From positions 1 to 64,000 of the forward strand of contig JASAMV010007212.1 of the NCBI GenBank assembly GCA_030248065.1: a stretch of 64,000 nt of DNA, read 5' to 3'. Made by a program: the position numbers and the translations under genes. A model generated the notes under the pieces. The model saw only the letters and a program-made list of their open reading frames with translations, did not search any database and was not told where the DNA came from. How positions within the stretch are numbered: position 1 is the first letter of the stretch; the number at the start of each line of letters is the position of its first letter. The stretch comes from Rhynchonema sp. JSB1_4. Lineage: Eukaryota > Nematoda > Chromadorea > Monhysterida > Xyalidae. Below, one piece after another: positions 61,601 through 64,000 of this stretch.

Positions 61601-63858
61601 CATAATCGGTTGTATGTACTCATCGATGCGACCACGACATTGCAGCACAACACATTCTAACAGTTTGGCTGCGTGTGTCTGGGCCTCGTCACCTTGATCC
61701 GTCGTCAGAACCTGGGGGATAATATGGACAGTAGTGTTTCATTTGTGTGGTAATGGAGCTTTGCGTTTCCCAGAACACTGCCGATGTTATGACACCGTTT
61801 GCGACAGCGAAAATCAAGAATAAAATTAGGATTAGGAATAAGAATAATAATACAGTAATAAAAGCGCATGAAAGCGATCAAGGTAGGCGCACACCCACTT
61901 GCGTGCACATTTCCAGCACAATCGGCAGTCTATCCGGCACAGACAGGAAAGCATCTGTATCCACGGTCACATAGTTGTGCAGTGGGTGCATGAAATCTGC
62001 AATTGCTCATTGTTTTCTTTTTTACTTTACGTTCGCATTCTGGAAAACCAGATTACCAACCAGTGAAGAAATCGATGCCTTCGTTTTTGAACATTTCGTT
62101 CAACAAATAGAACACGCGCCACATTGCGGCCGAGATTTGTGATGTGGTGAGTGAGGCCACAAGGGACAGGACTTCCTCGTAGAAATCTGGGACATCGTTG
62201 GGAATGCAATCAAAACAGGGAACATAGATGAAAAGATCAAAAACACAAACAACAACAAGCAATGGAAAGTGGGTACTCACTCAGGCCGCCGAACAAGCCT
62301 GAAATAAAAGTACAATTATTTACAAAATTTGAGTTAGTATCCGCCCATTGCTTGTTGCCAAAAAGAAACAAAGCTAAAAATGAAAAAAACAGAACAAAAC
62401 AGAAATTGTACCCACCCATGACGGAATGCTCTAATATCGTGTTGATAATCGTCAACACAACACCCTCCAAATGCACCATGATCTGTAAACAAATTCATGT
62501 TGCACCTCAACCAATCACAGTTCAATGTTGAAACACGTCAGCCAATTACCTCCTTATGTTCCTCCATCACATTCAAAATCGATTCGAGCGTTGTGAGAAT
62601 GCCCATTGCCGTTAGAGCACGGTCTTCAGAAAATTCGTCATTAGTCAGGAAGTGGTGGAACACATTAGCCTAGAACAGAAACATTGGCAAATAAAAATTT
62701 GTCGACTAATTTTCAATGACAAGTCAACTAAAGTTTTATCGATCCATGCGTGATCGATCCAACGCAAAAAACAACCAATATAATATAATTAAAGCGGGCA
62801 AAGTTTCTTCCCCAATGGTATAGGAAATTATTGAGGCAATTTTTGCCCCAAACACACGACAGAATAAACTTGTAAAAAATAATGAAGACCTCACCAATTC
62901 AGTAGCGACTTCGACAGCGACAGGCTTGATTTCGTCCATGTAAGATTCGATCAATTTCTCCATCACAGTCGTCAGATCGTCATTTTCCGTCTCACTGATC
63001 ATTTTGAGCACGCCTGAATTGGAAAGATACAATTCAGGCACCTGTTTTATGCTGTCGAACATCAAAAAGCAAACTCACACAAGACCACATCCCTAACAAC
63101 CGGTCTGAGCATGTCCTCAACCGGGTCCTGAGCGTGCAACAACATCTGCAACGCCATTGCCGACTCCAAACGGACGGGAAGCTCGGTGTCGTGCAAAAGA
63201 ATGTGCACAAGACTGCAAACGTCAATAAAAGATGTTTTTAATTGGTTTTAGAAGAGGTAAAATAGACTTACCGTTGCACACATTGCTCCAGATTGGCTCG
63301 GTTTCTAAATGGCGCTTCGGAGAACTGTTGAATTACCCAGCAGGCCTGTACAACAATAAACAATAACTATCTTATTACTTTTAGCGAAAACAAAAAACAA
63401 ATCAACTCTAAAACTCACGCGAGCTCGCAGAAATCTATGTTCACACTGCGCACGCGGCAACACCAAACTGATCACCATCTGCTCCAAATCTTTACGATAC
63501 ACTTGTTTCTGAAACTATGAATAGCGGTTTGTTTGACAACCCATGAACCGAATACCCCATGTTTGCAGCATACATTTCATAGAACCTGGCCGGCCGTTAT
63601 TGATGAAAATGTTTCAGCACTTGCAATCGCATGGCCATGAGACAAGTGGATTCAGGCACAGGCCAACCTTCATCAAATTGGGTGCAATGCCACCGATCAT
63701 GTGCATCGCGCCATCCACATCCAACGGGTGTGAGTTGGGTTTGTTCAACACTTCGATAATGAACGCTACAATGTTCTTGAGCAGTTGACCGCGTTTCACA
63801 ATGCCGCCCAGCAGACCCATCGCTGCGCTTGAAGGTGACATCAGGTCGTCGAATATGT
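58681..63858 (-). CDS. IPO7: Importin-7/8 (nuclear import receptor), 5' end beyond window
   Basis: This HEAT-repeat karyopherin carries cargo such as ribosomal proteins and signalling factors through nuclear pores with Ran. About seventeen exons cover the C-terminal two thirds of the protein. Landmarks from 5' to 3': DIFDDLMSPSSAAMG (63858 down), DGAMHMIGGIAPNL, ISETENDDLTTVMEKLIESY, FYEEVLSLVASLTTSQIS, HNYVTVDTDAFLS (about 61950), VVLQCRGRIDEYIQP, YDTDCFLG (61190), HDRKICVIGFTLLM, three acidic exons (about 59210-59800, KQEDEEDEGDDDSD), WYQQLTHELNDSQQKQLQ and the conserved end SGGYQFNVHDPVPTSFNF with TGA at 58681-58683. A micro-exon of 18 nt lies at 62283-62300. The N-terminal Ran-binding part is outside the window. 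IPO7 and IPO8 cannot be separated. Confidence 0.93.
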
Positions 63859-64000
63859 CTGCGGAATCACGAGTATTTTTCATCATTTCGTTCGGCTTAA
63901 AGATACAGCGAACATATTTTACAGTGAATAGACTAAAAGCTTTTGAACAGCATTTTGGTTTCCAGTCTGAAGTGAAGCGGGGCGCCCTATAAGAAATCTA

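Overview
The window is eukaryotic nuclear DNA from an invertebrate metazoan. Its genes are split by many short GT-AG introns, often only 50-150 nt. Acceptors are typically TTTCAG-like, poly(A) signals follow several stop codons, and the products are animal families: a Cys-loop receptor, cytohesin, an acid lipase, PAN and kelch secreted proteins, cytochrome b5 reductase and importin-7/8. The acceptors and an unusual share of donors with T at +3 are nematode-like, but the phylum is not settled by sequence reading alone. Exon boundaries were placed by hand from reading frame, splice phase and family conservation. No bacterial-type features (operons, CRISPR, insertion sequences) are present.

Layout. 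From 0-23 kb the window is gene-dense: a minus-strand Cys-loop receptor (43-2091), minus-strand cytohesin (3068-7258, first exon not found), a cluster of nested MITE-like elements (7.8-9.5 kb), a plus-strand acid lipase (9961-11993) and a minus-strand multi-pass protein resembling gustatory-type chemoreceptors (12173-14263). Three consecutive plus-strand genes for secreted proteins follow: PAN/apple (16011-16886), kelch (17571-19053) and a novel Cys-containing protein (21012-22760). From 23-52 kb the window is gene-poor, with microsatellites, homopolymer tracts, a 1.1-kb palindrome, two MITE/hAT-like elements and one protein-like Cys-rich ORF. From 52-64 kb it is gene-dense again: a predicted membrane protein (52211-53130), minus-strand cytochrome b5 reductase (54133-57679) with a divergent peptidyl-tRNA-hydrolase-2-like exon nested in one intron (56533-57176), and minus-strand importin-7/8 (58681 to beyond the right side).

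How the parts relate. Most genes are independent housekeeping or signalling loci. The exception is the 16-23 kb secreted-protein cluster. The kelch gene and the novel gene encode unrelated proteins but share a duplicated upstream region plus the first codons of the signal peptide, which suggests a new secreted gene arose by capture of a ready-made promoter and signal sequence. The other standout is the nested hydrolase-like exon: it is in splice phase with the preceding b5-reductase exon and has lost the usual catalytic signature.
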